Shown piece after piece: positions 18,385-27,053 of a stretch of DNA of 64,000 bases; position 1 is the first letter of the stretch, and each line of letters begins with the position of its first letter. The position numbers and the translations under genes were made by a program. The stretch is taken from positions 186,001-250,000 of the forward strand of contig CAVOQD010000004.1 of the NCBI GenBank assembly GCA_963698255.1, given 5' to 3'. The notes under the pieces were generated by a model that worked only from the letters and a program-made list of their open reading frames with translations, was not told where the DNA came from and did no database searches. The stretch comes from JAWKOK01 sp963698255. GTDB taxonomy: Bacteria > Chloroflexota > Anaerolineae > Caldilineales > Caldilineaceae.

Positions 18385-19526
18385 GTGAAAATTACCAATA
18401 TCCAGGCCTATCCGGTCTGGGGCGGCCACCGCAACTTTTTCTTCGTCGTCGTCGATACCGACGAGGGTATTTACGGTGTCGGCGAGGCCGGACTGACCTG
18501 GCGAGAGCAGGCCGTCATCGGCGCGCTCGACCATTTTCGGCCTATGGTGATCGGACGTAGCCCGTTCGAGACCGAGGCGCTTTGGCAAGAACTCTTCCGC
18601 GGGGCCTTCTTCCCGGCGCAGCGTATCCAGACGGCGGCAATGTCTGCCATCGACATGGCGCTCTGGGATATCAAGGGCAAGGCCCTGGGGGTGCCCGTCT
18701 ACGAACTGCTTGGGCGGCAAAGTGCGCGACAAGGTGGTCTGCTATCCGCACAATAGCGGCCACGCCATGGAGATCGAACCGTTGGTCGAGTCCTGCCTTG
18801 AGACCAAAGAAGACGGCTGGAAGTTCGTGCGCTGGGGGCTGCCGCAGGATGGCGTAACCTTGGAGCCACGCCAGGCCGTACGTGCCGCCATCGCCCAGTT
18901 CCAGGCGGTTCGCGAGGCTGTGGGCGATGAGATCGAGATCTGCTTTGATGTCCACACCCGGCTCGACCTGCCCGACGCACTCTGGCTCTGCCGCGAGGTC
19001 GAGCAATTCGCCCCTTACTTCATCGAAGACCCGCTGCGCTCTGAGAACCCGGATTCGTTCAAGACGTTGCGGCCACGCACGGCTGTGCCCCTGGCGGCAG
19101 GCGAGCAGTTCAACTCGAAATGGGAGTTCCGGCAGTTGATCGAGGAGGAGTGGATCGACTACGCACGCATCGATCTCTGCATTGCCGGCGGGCTAACCGA
19201 GGCCAAGAAGATCGCCGGCTGGTGCGAGACCCACTACATCAAGCTCGCCGTGCACAACCCGCTCAGCCCGGTCTCATCCGCAGCCTGCCTGCACCTGAAC
19301 CTCTCCTGTCCCAACTTTGGCTGTCCAGGAACAGCCGCGCAAGACCGGCACAGTGCTCACCGATGTCATCCCGGTTCAGCCCGACTGGGAGGACGGCTAC
19401 CTCCTGGCTCCAACCACGCCGGGTCTCGGCATTGAGTTTGACCGTGAGGCCGCCAAAGCCTATCCGATGCAGATGGGCAGTTCGCCTCAGTTGAGGCGGT
19501 TGGACGGATCGTTCACGAATTGGTAA
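18385..19526 (+). CDS. Galactonate dehydratase-like enolase-superfamily protein 2, frameshifted
   Basis: MR/MLE-family dehydratase of about 380 residues. The GTG at 18385 follows AAAGGGA. The N-terminal part reads ITNIQAYPVWGGHRNFFFV and AMSAIDMALWDIKGKALGVPVYELL. The barrel has CFDVHTRLD (metal Asp), YFIEDPLRSEN (metal Glu), AAGEQFNSKWEF (metal Glu) and KLAVHNPLSPVSSAA (catalytic His, as in the D-galactonate dehydratase branch). The C-terminal DGYLLAPTTPGLGIEFD is typical. The frame breaks at 18712-18714 (an extra G in CTTGGGCGGC) and near 19322 (an extra base). Product would be a 2-keto-3-deoxy acid; the substrate is inferred. Confidence 0.82.
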
Positions 19527-19584
19527 GCGAGGGGTGGGTGGCGAGGCAGCGGTTTCTCGCCACTTGCCACCACCTCTCCACCTT

Positions 19585-20370
19585 CTAATATCTCGCTTCC
19601 GGATCCAACGCGCCTAACCCACCATCCACATAGATCGTCGTTCCGCTGATGAAACGGTTCGCGCCACTGAGCAGGTGAACGATCGTCGAAGCAATGTCCT
19701 CAACGCGGGCACCGCGGTTCAGTGGATAGGTTCCGGTGAAGTGGTTGCGTACGGCTTCCGGATCATCGTGGGACGCGAAGAAAGCATCCGCTGCGGCTGT
19801 CATCGTCATGCCGGGCGCAATGGCGACGGACTGGATGTTGTCGCGCGCCCACTCGATGGCGATGGATTTGGTGAGCGCGATCATCATGGATTTTGAGACA
19901 TTGTAGGGGAAGGTGCCGGGGATGGTATGGCGCGCGTGAATCGAAGACATGTTGACGATCATGCCGCCGCCGGCCGCTTTCAGCGCTGGGTACGCCACCT
20001 GAGCCAATGCCCAAGCCGAGTAGAAATTGACCGAAAAACAGGCTTCGATCTCCTGACGGGTTGCGCCAGCCACACCGTGCCAAAAGTTGGCGCCGGCGTT
20101 GTTGACCAGACCGTCCAATCCACCGAGGAAATCGATGGCGTCACGACCGAACTGTCGGGCCGCCTGCTCATCGCTCAGGTCCAGGGCACGAAAAAAATAT
20201 CGCCGTCCGGTCGCTTCGATGGCGGCGATTGTCTCGTCTGCACCTTCATCGTTGTGTCCACAGAAGGCCACATCAGCGCCGCGAGTTGCGGCCAGCATAG
20301 CCGTGCCCTGGCCAATGCCGGAGGTGCCGCCGGTTACGATTATTCGCTTCTTGTTCAGTTCATGCGCCAT
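19585..20370 (-). CDS. Short-chain dehydrogenase/reductase
   Basis: A classical SDR of about 261 residues. The cofactor loop is VTGGTSGIGQG (TGxxxGIG). NNAG follows at LVNNAGANFWHG. The catalytic set is Ser in NMSSIHARH and Tyr-x-x-x-Lys in YNVSKSMM. The C-terminus FISGTTIYVDGGLG closes the fold. I start it at the ATG at 20370 (MAHELNKKRIIV); 17 more codons are open upstream. It lies last on the minus strand behind the peptide-type ABC importer with a gap of about 250 bases, and close to two sugar-acid dehydratases, so a hydroxy- or keto-acid substrate is plausible. Substrate not readable. Confidence 0.88.
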   Translation of the reverse strand: MAHELNKKRIIVTGGTSGIGQGTAMLAATRGADVAFCGHNDEGADETIAAIEATGRRYFFRALDLSDEQAARQFGRDAIDFLGGLDGLVNNAGANFWHGVAGATRQEIEACFSVNFYSAWALAQVAYPALKAAGGGMIVNMSSIHARHTIPGTFPYNVSKSMMIALTKSIAIEWARDNIQSVAIAPGMTMTAAADAFFASHDDPEAVRNHFTGTYPLNRGARVEDIASTIVHLLSGANRFISGTTIYVDGGLGALDPEARY

Positions 20371-20616
20371 GTCTAGATCCACTGGTTGTTCGATTGCAGA
20401 CGTATTATGGAGGCAGTTCATGGCGGCCCTGGATTGGCGTACGGGATCAGTAAGATCCGCTCGTACCTACGAGCGGATCTTAGAAGTCCCTCCAGTGCGT
20501 TGACCGCCCTTCTTACGGGAAGTAACGGCGCCGAATGAGTCTTGTTACTTGATAGTTGTCACCACATTGGATTTCAGGGTGCTGCCAGACAGCCACAAAC
20601 AAGGTCACCGGTGTGG

Positions 20617-21651
20617 CTATCTTTCGTTAGCCATCGCCAGTTCCCCACGAGCGGCGGTACTCGCCAGCAGGTCTTCGATCTCGTCCTCGGCCAATACGGG
20701 CTTATCCTCGTAAAGGAAGCAGGCGGCCACACGGTCTTCATTGGCCTTGAAGAGAGGCGGCCGTTTGGTGCTGCATACATCCATGACCTTGGGACAGCGC
20801 GGCGCAAACTTACAGCCGACGCCGATTTGTGCCGATTCTCCGTCAACTGCAATGATCTCCTGTTGTCCCCAGGTGAGATTGAGGTCCGGCCAGGGAATCG
20901 AATCGATCAGTAGCTGCGTGTAGGGGTGCTGCGGATCGGTGATCACACGATCAACATTGCCTGCTTCCATGATCGAACCCTTGTAGAGAACGATGATGGT
21001 GTCACTGACATGATAGGCCGTGGTCAGATCATGGGTGATGTAGAGGATTGGGATTCCGTACTCATCTCTGAGCGTACGGAGGCTTTCAAGAATCGTCGCA
21101 CGCAGCGATGCATCCACCATAGACACTGGTTCGTCGGCGATCAGGATTTTCGGCCGCAGCATCAGCGCTCGCGCCACCACCAGACGTTGCCGCTGTCCGC
21201 CGCTCAATTGGTGAGGGAAGCGACCCAGAATCTCTCTAGGGCGAAGCCCAACGCTTTCCAGCGCGTTCTGGATCAATTCGTTCTTCTCTGCTTCGGAACC
21301 TGCTAGCTTGAAATTGTCGATGGCGACTTCGAAGATATGGTCGACTTTGTAGAAGGGGTTGTAGGTGGCAAAAGGATCCTGGAAAACCGCCTGCACTTCC
21401 TTGCGGAATTGGACCTGTTCATCTTTTGAGAGCTTGGTAACCAGCTTCTCCCGGTAGTAGACGTCGCCTTGACTAGGCTGCATAAACCCCAACGTGATCA
21501 AGCCTAGCGTTGTCTTGCCGCTGCCGCTTTCGCCGGCAACGGCGATAATGGCTGGGCGGTCACCATCGATACTGAGCGTGATGTCGTCCAGCGCCACGGT
21601 TCCGCCTGAAAACTCTTTGGTTACATTGCGTAGTTCGAGAAGTTTCGACAT
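20617..21651 (-). CDS. Peptide/oligosaccharide ABC transporter ATPase (OppF/DppF type)
   Basis: The second ATPase of an Opp/Dpp importer, 344 residues. Walker A GESGSGKTT near residue 41, Q loop AVFQDPFATYNPFY, signature LSGGQRQRL, Walker B ILIADEPVSMVDAS and the switch His in ILYITHDLT are all present. The C-terminal oligopeptide-type extension has the cysteine cluster CKFAPRCPKVMDVC, which in this family can hold an Fe-S cluster. The start is the ATG at 21651. It is the fifth gene of the operon SBP, permease, permease, ATPase D, ATPase F. No frameshift. Confidence 0.92.
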   Translation of the reverse strand: MSKLLELRNVTKEFSGGTVALDDITLSIDGDRPAIIAVAGESGSGKTTLGLITLGFMQPSQGDVYYREKLVTKLSKDEQVQFRKEVQAVFQDPFATYNPFYKVDHIFEVAIDNFKLAGSEAEKNELIQNALESVGLRPREILGRFPHQLSGGQRQRLVVARALMLRPKILIADEPVSMVDASLRATILESLRTLRDEYGIPILYITHDLTTAYHVSDTIIVLYKGSIMEAGNVDRVITDPQHPYTQLLIDSIPWPDLNLTWGQQEIIAVDGESAQIGVGCKFAPRCPKVMDVCSTKRPPLFKANEDRVAACFLYEDKPVLAEDEIEDLLASTAARGELAMANER

Positions 21652-21685
21652 CGAATCTGATTCCAGTTCTGATAACAGCGCGCCG

Positions 21686-22691
21686 TTACGCGCTTTGTGT
21701 TGGGTCAACCGCTACCTGCTGCGTACCATGATCTTCGTAGAGCAAACAGGCGACCCACCGATCTTCACCATGTGGCAAAAGGGTCGGCTCAATTTCGCTG
21801 CACGAAGGCATGGCTTTGCTGCAACGGGTGTGAAAGACACAGCCCGACGGCAGATCGAGCAATGACGGTGTGATGCCGGAGAGGCCGTGGAACTGCCCCT
21901 TGTTTTCCAGGACCGGCAGGCTGTCGATCAGGGCCTGGGAATAGGGATGGAGGGCGTCGGTGAAGATATCCTCGACTAGGCCTAACTCCATGAGACGTCC
22001 GGCATACATGACTGCGATCCGGCTGACAAACTGGCACATGAGGCCCATATCGTGGCCAATCAAGATGACCGCGCTGCCCATCTCTTCCTGGATCTTTCCG
22101 ATGGTCTGCATGACCTGTCGTTGGGTCACAACATCCAGCGCACTGGTCGGCTCATCGGCGATGATGACCTTGGGCGACATGACGATGCTGATAGCGATGC
22201 AGACACGCTGTTTCATGCCGCCGCTCAACTCGTGTGGATACATTTGAGCCACTTTGGGATCAAGATCGACGGCTTGCAGCGCCTTGGCTACCAGCGCCTT
22301 TTTTTCCTTCTTCGAGCCTTTCATGTCATGGTCGTTCATCAGGTCGAGCAGTTGGTCTTCCACGCGCATGACCGGATTGAGTGAGTTCATCGCGCCTTGG
22401 GGGATCATGCTGATGCTGCTGCCACGCATCTGGCGCATCTCGTCATCGTCTAGCGAAAGAAGGTCTACATCGTCCAACATGACGCTTCCGCCAAAGACAC
22501 GTCCGGGCGGCTTGATCATGCCGGAGAATACCGAGGACGGTTGTCGACTTGCCGGAACCCGACTCGCCAACCAGCCCCAGCCGTTCGCCTGGTCTCAATT
22601 CGAAATTGATGGCGTTAGCGGCGCGAACGACGCCTGCATCAGTGAAATACTCGACGGTGAGGTCGTTGACACGCAACACGGCGTCGGTCAT
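21686..22691 (-). CDS. Peptide/oligosaccharide ABC transporter ATPase (OppD/DppD type), frameshifted
   Basis: The first ATPase of the importer, about 335 residues when repaired. Walker A GESGSGKST lies near residue 40. After the break come MIPQGAMNSLNPVMRV (Q loop), HELSGGMKQRV (signature), VIIADEPTSALD (Walker B) and ILIGHDMGLM (switch His). The C-terminal cluster CVFHTRCSKAMPSC is the oligopeptide-type extension. At about 22523 one extra base (GCCGGAGAA instead of GCCGAGAA) breaks the frame between ILG and MIKPPGRVFGG. The start overlaps the stop of the upstream permease as ATGA at 22688-22691. Confidence 0.88.
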
Positions 22692-23578
22692 GCGGTCCTC
22701 CGTGTTCTAGGATTGGCCAGCTCATCAAGACCCATGGAGATCAGAAAGAGCATGATAAAGATGAGTGCAACAATAACAATGGGCACGGCGCCCCACCACC
22801 AGAGACCTCTCAAGAAGGCATTCTGGTTGATAACCCAGTAGATGGTCACGCCCAGAGTAGGCTCACGAAGCGGTCCAAGGCCCAGTGCCGCCAGGCCCAT
22901 GGACGCGAAGATGGCCGCGGTCACGGCTCCTACCAGACTTGCTCCCAGATAGGGCATTAGGTTTGGCATTAGCTCTCTAAAGATAATGCCGTTACCTGAC
23001 ATACCGTTGAGCCGGGCCATCATCACATAGGGACGCTCGCGCATGCTCAACACCTGTGAACGAATCACACGTGCCGGGCCACGCCAGGCCAGCAGCCCAA
23101 TGATCAGGGCCATCCCCGTAATGCCCAGTGACTGAGATCCCAGTGATGAGGCGATTACGACCAAGATCAACAGGGCTGGAACCGTGAGCAGGACATCGAC
23201 GACGAGGCGGACGCCTGTGTCATACCATCCGCCATAGAATGCGGACGTGAACCCCAGGAACGTGCCGATGACCAGGCCGAGGGTGCCGGCAACAAGCCCG
23301 ATCCAGACGGTCATCCAGGTACCGACAACCGCCACGGCGTAGAGATCCCGTCCCTGTGCGTCGGTGCCGAACGGAAAGAGCCGTTCTTCACCGCCGACCG
23401 TGGCCCTCGTCATTGGCGGCTTGCTTGAAGGTCCTGCCAACGGATAGGGGTCAACTTTCGGATCGATGAGGAACCGACCTGTGACGGTGAAGAGCACAAG
23501 AAAGACCAAAATGAAGAGACCAATGGCCAGTGGCTTGTTACGCCAAATATAACGAAGCGTTAACTGTGTTCGTGACAT
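22688..23578 (-). CDS. ABC transporter permease (OppC/DppC type)
   Basis: An inner-membrane permease of 296 residues. It opens with a cytoplasmic tail and a helix (LAIGLFILVFLVLFTVTG), then the periplasmic loop with FGTDAQGRDLYAVAVVGTW, which is the family signature before the permease core. Five more helices follow. The EAA-like loop for ATPase contact is MMARLNGMSGNGIIFRELMPN. The start ATG at 23578 has AGGAAA upstream. It is 11 bases behind the partner permease gene and overlaps the next ATPase gene by four bases. Confidence 0.92.
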   Translation of the reverse strand: MSRTQLTLRYIWRNKPLAIGLFILVFLVLFTVTGRFLIDPKVDPYPLAGPSSKPPMTRATVGGEERLFPFGTDAQGRDLYAVAVVGTWMTVWIGLVAGTLGLVIGTFLGFTSAFYGGWYDTGVRLVVDVLLTVPALLILVVIASSLGSQSLGITGMALIIGLLAWRGPARVIRSQVLSMRERPYVMMARLNGMSGNGIIFRELMPNLMPYLGASLVGAVTAAIFASMGLAALGLGPLREPTLGVTIYWVINQNAFLRGLWWWGAVPIVIVALIFIMLFLISMGLDELANPRTRRTA

Positions 23579-23589
23579 GGCAATATTTC

Positions 23590-24600
23590 CTAGTCGCGAT
23601 GATAGCTGATGCGCGGGTCCAGCAGAGGATAGATCATATCCATGATGAACATGGTGAGCCCGATGGCCACAATGATGACAAAGACGATGCCGTAGATGGT
23701 GAAGTAGTCCAACGTTCTGATTGAACGGGCCAACAACGAACCCAGGCCCGGATAACCGAAGACCAGCTCAACCAACACTGCGCCGGACACGATGAAACTG
23801 ACCGCCAAGGCAAGGCCGGTCACCTGGGGCAATAGGGCGTTGCGTACGCCGTATTTGTAGAACAGGCGTCGTTCCTTGAGTCCTTTGGCCTCAGCAAAGA
23901 CCATGTAGTCCTCTCCGTGCACCGTGACCATCATGCCACGCATACCGATGGCCCAGCCTCCCATACTGGCCAATATCAATGCCAGCGCGGGCAGGAGAGA
24001 ATGTTTGACCACATCGAAGAAGAACGACAGACTGCCGTCGGGAATGGTGCCAATGCCGTAACCGCCGCCGATGGGCAGCAATTTGGCACGAAAGGCGACG
24101 AAGTAGATCAGGGTAAGTGCAATGACGTAGGCTGGAATGGCCCCCAGAATGAGGAAGAATGGTAATACACTGCGCGCAAAGCCCGACGCGCGCGGCCAGC
24201 CCATGAGCGCACCGATGCCGGTGCCGAGGAAAAATGCGATCAGCGTGGCTGTCAGCAACAGGCCAAGGGTCCAAGGCAACGCCTCGCCGATCAGGCTGCC
24301 AACCGTCCTGGGATAGTTGGAGATGGAATAACCAAGATCGAAGCGTGCCATGGCGACGACATAGTCTATGTATTGCTCCCAGAGCGGCTTGTTAAGGCCG
24401 AACCTTTCCATGTACGACTCGACATATTCAGCGAAGCCGGGCGGTACATATCCGGTGCGTGCCGTCTCTGCCAGCAACTTTTCGGCAATTGGATTTCGTG
24501 GCGTTAGTTTGGGGATAAAGAAGTTGAGCGTAGCAGCGGCCCAGATGATTAAAACTAACAGGCCCAACCGCCGCACAATAAACGACCAAGAATATCGCAT
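23590..24600 (-). CDS. ABC transporter permease (OppB/DppB type)
   Basis: An inner-membrane permease of 336 residues with six predicted helices. The first helix is LGLLVLIIWAAATLNFF and the family motif TPRNPIAEKL follows it. The EAA loop is VFAEAKGLKERRLFYKYGVRNALLPQ. The start is the ATG at 24600 because AGGAGA lies seven bases before it; the longer open frame (27 codons) overlaps a hairpin and is unlikely. It is second in the operon after the solute-binding protein. Confidence 0.92.
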   Translation of the reverse strand: MRYSWSFIVRRLGLLVLIIWAAATLNFFIPKLTPRNPIAEKLLAETARTGYVPPGFAEYVESYMERFGLNKPLWEQYIDYVVAMARFDLGYSISNYPRTVGSLIGEALPWTLGLLLTATLIAFFLGTGIGALMGWPRASGFARSVLPFFLILGAIPAYVIALTLIYFVAFRAKLLPIGGGYGIGTIPDGSLSFFFDVVKHSLLPALALILASMGGWAIGMRGMMVTVHGEDYMVFAEAKGLKERRLFYKYGVRNALLPQVTGLALAVSFIVSGAVLVELVFGYPGLGSLLARSIRTLDYFTIYGIVFVIIVAIGLTMFIMDMIYPLLDPRISYHRD

Positions 24601-24628
24601 ACTTGTCTCCTGTAATGCGACTAGATAT

Positions 24629-24761
24629 GCAACAGGTATCGCATGTGACGAATCCCATGCGATACCTGTTGTCGGCAACAAAACTATCCGTTACGTTCGT
24701 TTTCTACCGGACGTGTGTGGAGATTTCAGCCCATCGGTTGGGCGTACCCAACGCCCAACCG
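24629..24761. repeat. Two intergenic hairpins between the binding-protein and permease genes
   Basis: GCAACAGGTATCGCATG (24629-24645) pairs with CATGCGATACCTGTTG (24656-24671). A second stem, CGGTTGGGCGT / ACGCCCAACCG at 24735-24761, lies just after the stop codon of the binding-protein gene. Such stems between a binding-protein gene and its permease genes often give higher expression of the binding protein by protecting or terminating part of the transcript; that role is inferred here. Confidence 0.7.
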
Positions 24762-24789
24762 AGACTATCCACAACGGATCAAGCCAAGC

Positions 24790-26640
24790 TTAGGAACCAC
24801 TGGCCGGCTCGAGGCCATCAAAGATCATGTTCTGCGTCTGATGCCAGAAGGCGCCGTTGATGTAGGGATTCTCTTCAGTCGGCCAACCGGTCCAGTAGGT
24901 CTGGTTCATGGGGATGCGATGCATCCACTGCTGGATCGGCACATCCACCAAGTTCTCCAGGTAGATCTCGACAGCCGCCAGGTAGAGCTCCATGTATTCC
25001 GGATCGTCCGGTGAAGGCGGCATGGAGGCCATTTGCTCCAGGATGGCATCGTATTCTTCATTCTGCCAGCGCGAGAAGTAGGCAGCAGGCTCGCCCGTCG
25101 GCTGGTAGTGTTTGCTCGTGTACATATCCAGCGTGTCGAACGGATCGACAATGCTGCCGCCATGACCGAAGAGTAAGATCTTGGCCGTGCCGTCAGACAT
25201 CTTGGTGAACGAGTCGGCAGGCGCCGTATACTCGGCCTCAAAGCCGCCGCGGCGCAATTGCTCAGCGATGACCGGACCGATGTCATTGAAGATGCCGAAG
25301 CCGTGGATCACCGCAGGAATGCGCTCGCCATCCTTGACCCAGAAGCCGTCGCCATCCTTTTCGTAGCCGGCGGCAGCCATACGCTCGGCAGCCTTGTCCA
25401 GGTTGAACTCACTGGTGTCATACTTCTCCAACAACGGAGCTGTAGCTTCAATGTACGGCATCAGCGGCGGATAGTAGGGGAAGGGAAGCTGGGTCGGAAT
25501 ACCGGAACCTTCCAAGGCTACGTCCAGAATCTGCTGGCGGTCGATGCTGTTGCTGATTGCCCAACGCACATTCGGATCGTTGAACGGCGGCTCGGAGTTG
25601 TTGAACCAGAGCGAAGTCGGCCACCAATCGATGTAACCCATCGGCAGTTCGGTGCCGGTGTGGGTGATGATGGCCGGATTCTGGGCCACGATCTGCGGGA
25701 TGGTTGTGGCACGGAAGTCCAACGACGAGTCAATCTCGTTGTTGATGATCAACTGCGCCGCGCGCTCTTCACTGCTCCAAGGAAGCATCAGAATGCGCTC
25801 GGGGGCCGGCAGTTCGGCAAAGCCGATCTTGGCCGCCCACCAGTCGTCGCGCCGGTCGTTGATCTGCTGCTCAGGGCGCCAGTCGGTGACATTGTAGGGC
25901 CCAGTGACCAGCGGCCAGCCCTTTTCCGGATCGTAGAAGGTGAAGGAGGTGACGTCCTCGACATCTTTATAGACATGCTCGGGCACCCAGTAGATGCCGG
26001 TGTCGAACTTGCCGGTCAGGTGGCTGAACGCAAAGCGTGGTCGAGGATCATTGAAGACGATCTTGGCCGTTAGGTTATCGACAACTGTCGCTTCCTTAAC
26101 CCAGAGATCCACCTCAGAGGAATTGCGCAGAGAAGGCGCATTTTCCTTGAGCATGTTGATCGTGAAGACCACGTCTTCTGCGTCGAACGGCTCGCCGTCG
26201 CTCCATTCGGCGCCTTCACGCGTCTTGACAATCAACTCGGTGTAGTCGTCGTTGTACTCGTAGCTTTCGGCCAACCAAGGAACAAACTCATCGGCAAAGG
26301 CTGAGTAGTAGAACAGCGGCTCGAAGCTGCCGGTGATGGCGCGATGGCCTGTGGTGCCGGGGACGTACATGCTGGCTAGACCGACATCAGCATACTGCCC
26401 TTCGGTGCCGCCGTTCATGAGAATCAGCGTCTTTTCGCGGGGCACATCACCGGAACCGGCTGCGCCGGCCTCGGCTGCGGGGGCAGCATCCTCGCCGCCG
26501 GCAGCTGCGCCGCCGTCGTCACCGGTTGGTGCAGGCGGCGTGCCGCATGCCACCATCACGACGCCTGCGCCGGCGATGCCGCTCAGACGCAGAAAATCTC
26601 GCCGACTTACAATGCCGGACTGTTGCAACTCTTCGCTCAT
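24790..26640 (-). CDS. ABC transporter substrate-binding lipoprotein (family 5, peptide type)
   Basis: Extracytoplasmic binding protein of 616 residues that would capture an oligopeptide or oligosaccharide for the importer encoded downstream. The N-terminus has a Tat-like RRDFLRLSGIAGAG and a lipobox ending VMVAC, then a Gly/Ala/Glu linker (GDDGGAAAGGEDAAPAAEA). The family 5 core shows WSDGEPFDAEDVVFTINM, PEKGWPLVTGPYNVT and WAISNSIDRQQILDVALEG. The start is the ATG at 26640, behind TTGGAGGAA. It is the first gene of a five-gene operon and has its own promoter about 230 bases upstream. Confidence 0.93.
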   Translation of the reverse strand: MSEELQQSGIVSRRDFLRLSGIAGAGVVMVACGTPPAPTGDDGGAAAGGEDAAPAAEAGAAGSGDVPREKTLILMNGGTEGQYADVGLASMYVPGTTGHRAITGSFEPLFYYSAFADEFVPWLAESYEYNDDYTELIVKTREGAEWSDGEPFDAEDVVFTINMLKENAPSLRNSSEVDLWVKEATVVDNLTAKIVFNDPRPRFAFSHLTGKFDTGIYWVPEHVYKDVEDVTSFTFYDPEKGWPLVTGPYNVTDWRPEQQINDRRDDWWAAKIGFAELPAPERILMLPWSSEERAAQLIINNEIDSSLDFRATTIPQIVAQNPAIITHTGTELPMGYIDWWPTSLWFNNSEPPFNDPNVRWAISNSIDRQQILDVALEGSGIPTQLPFPYYPPLMPYIEATAPLLEKYDTSEFNLDKAAERMAAAGYEKDGDGFWVKDGERIPAVIHGFGIFNDIGPVIAEQLRRGGFEAEYTAPADSFTKMSDGTAKILLFGHGGSIVDPFDTLDMYTSKHYQPTGEPAAYFSRWQNEEYDAILEQMASMPPSPDDPEYMELYLAAVEIYLENLVDVPIQQWMHRIPMNQTYWTGWPTEENPYINGAFWHQTQNMIFDGLEPASGS

Positions 26641-26874
26641 CTTGATTTCCTCCAAGGTCGGAATTGTGAAATAGAAATAGATTTGGATCGGGACAAGTTA
26701 GGTTCAACTCGCCCGGGAAATGACAATGACACACGAGCCTATTTCGGAGTACCTGAACGCACGCAGTGGACGAATGTGCGGTTTTCGAGCAGGCTGGTCA
26801 GGTGTAGTGAGACGCTCTGAATAGTCTACAGATTGGATACTGAATATCAGATCTTTTGATGGGATTTCGTTGCT

Positions 26875-26903
26875 ATGATACACTCATCATTGTGTAACGT
26901 CAA
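26875..26903 (-). promoter_or_regulatory. Promoter of the Opp/Dpp-type operon
   Basis: Reading on the minus strand, TTGACG (26903-26898) and TATCAT (26880-26875) are separated by 17 bases. A transcript starting here would have a leader of about 230 bases before the binding-protein gene. The rest of the 390-base divergent gap holds no other clear signal. Confidence 0.5.
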
Positions 26904-27053
26904 TTCCGTTTACAGTCGATTTCTGGCACTCCCACAATAAACGAGTATCCTCTGGTGGACTCCCTAGCCGGCAGTAAGAAAGCATAATATCTTGACTGAT
27001 CGTTGCGCTTCCTGCACTACCTTCCTCATTCAACTATCTGATCTGTGGGCACT

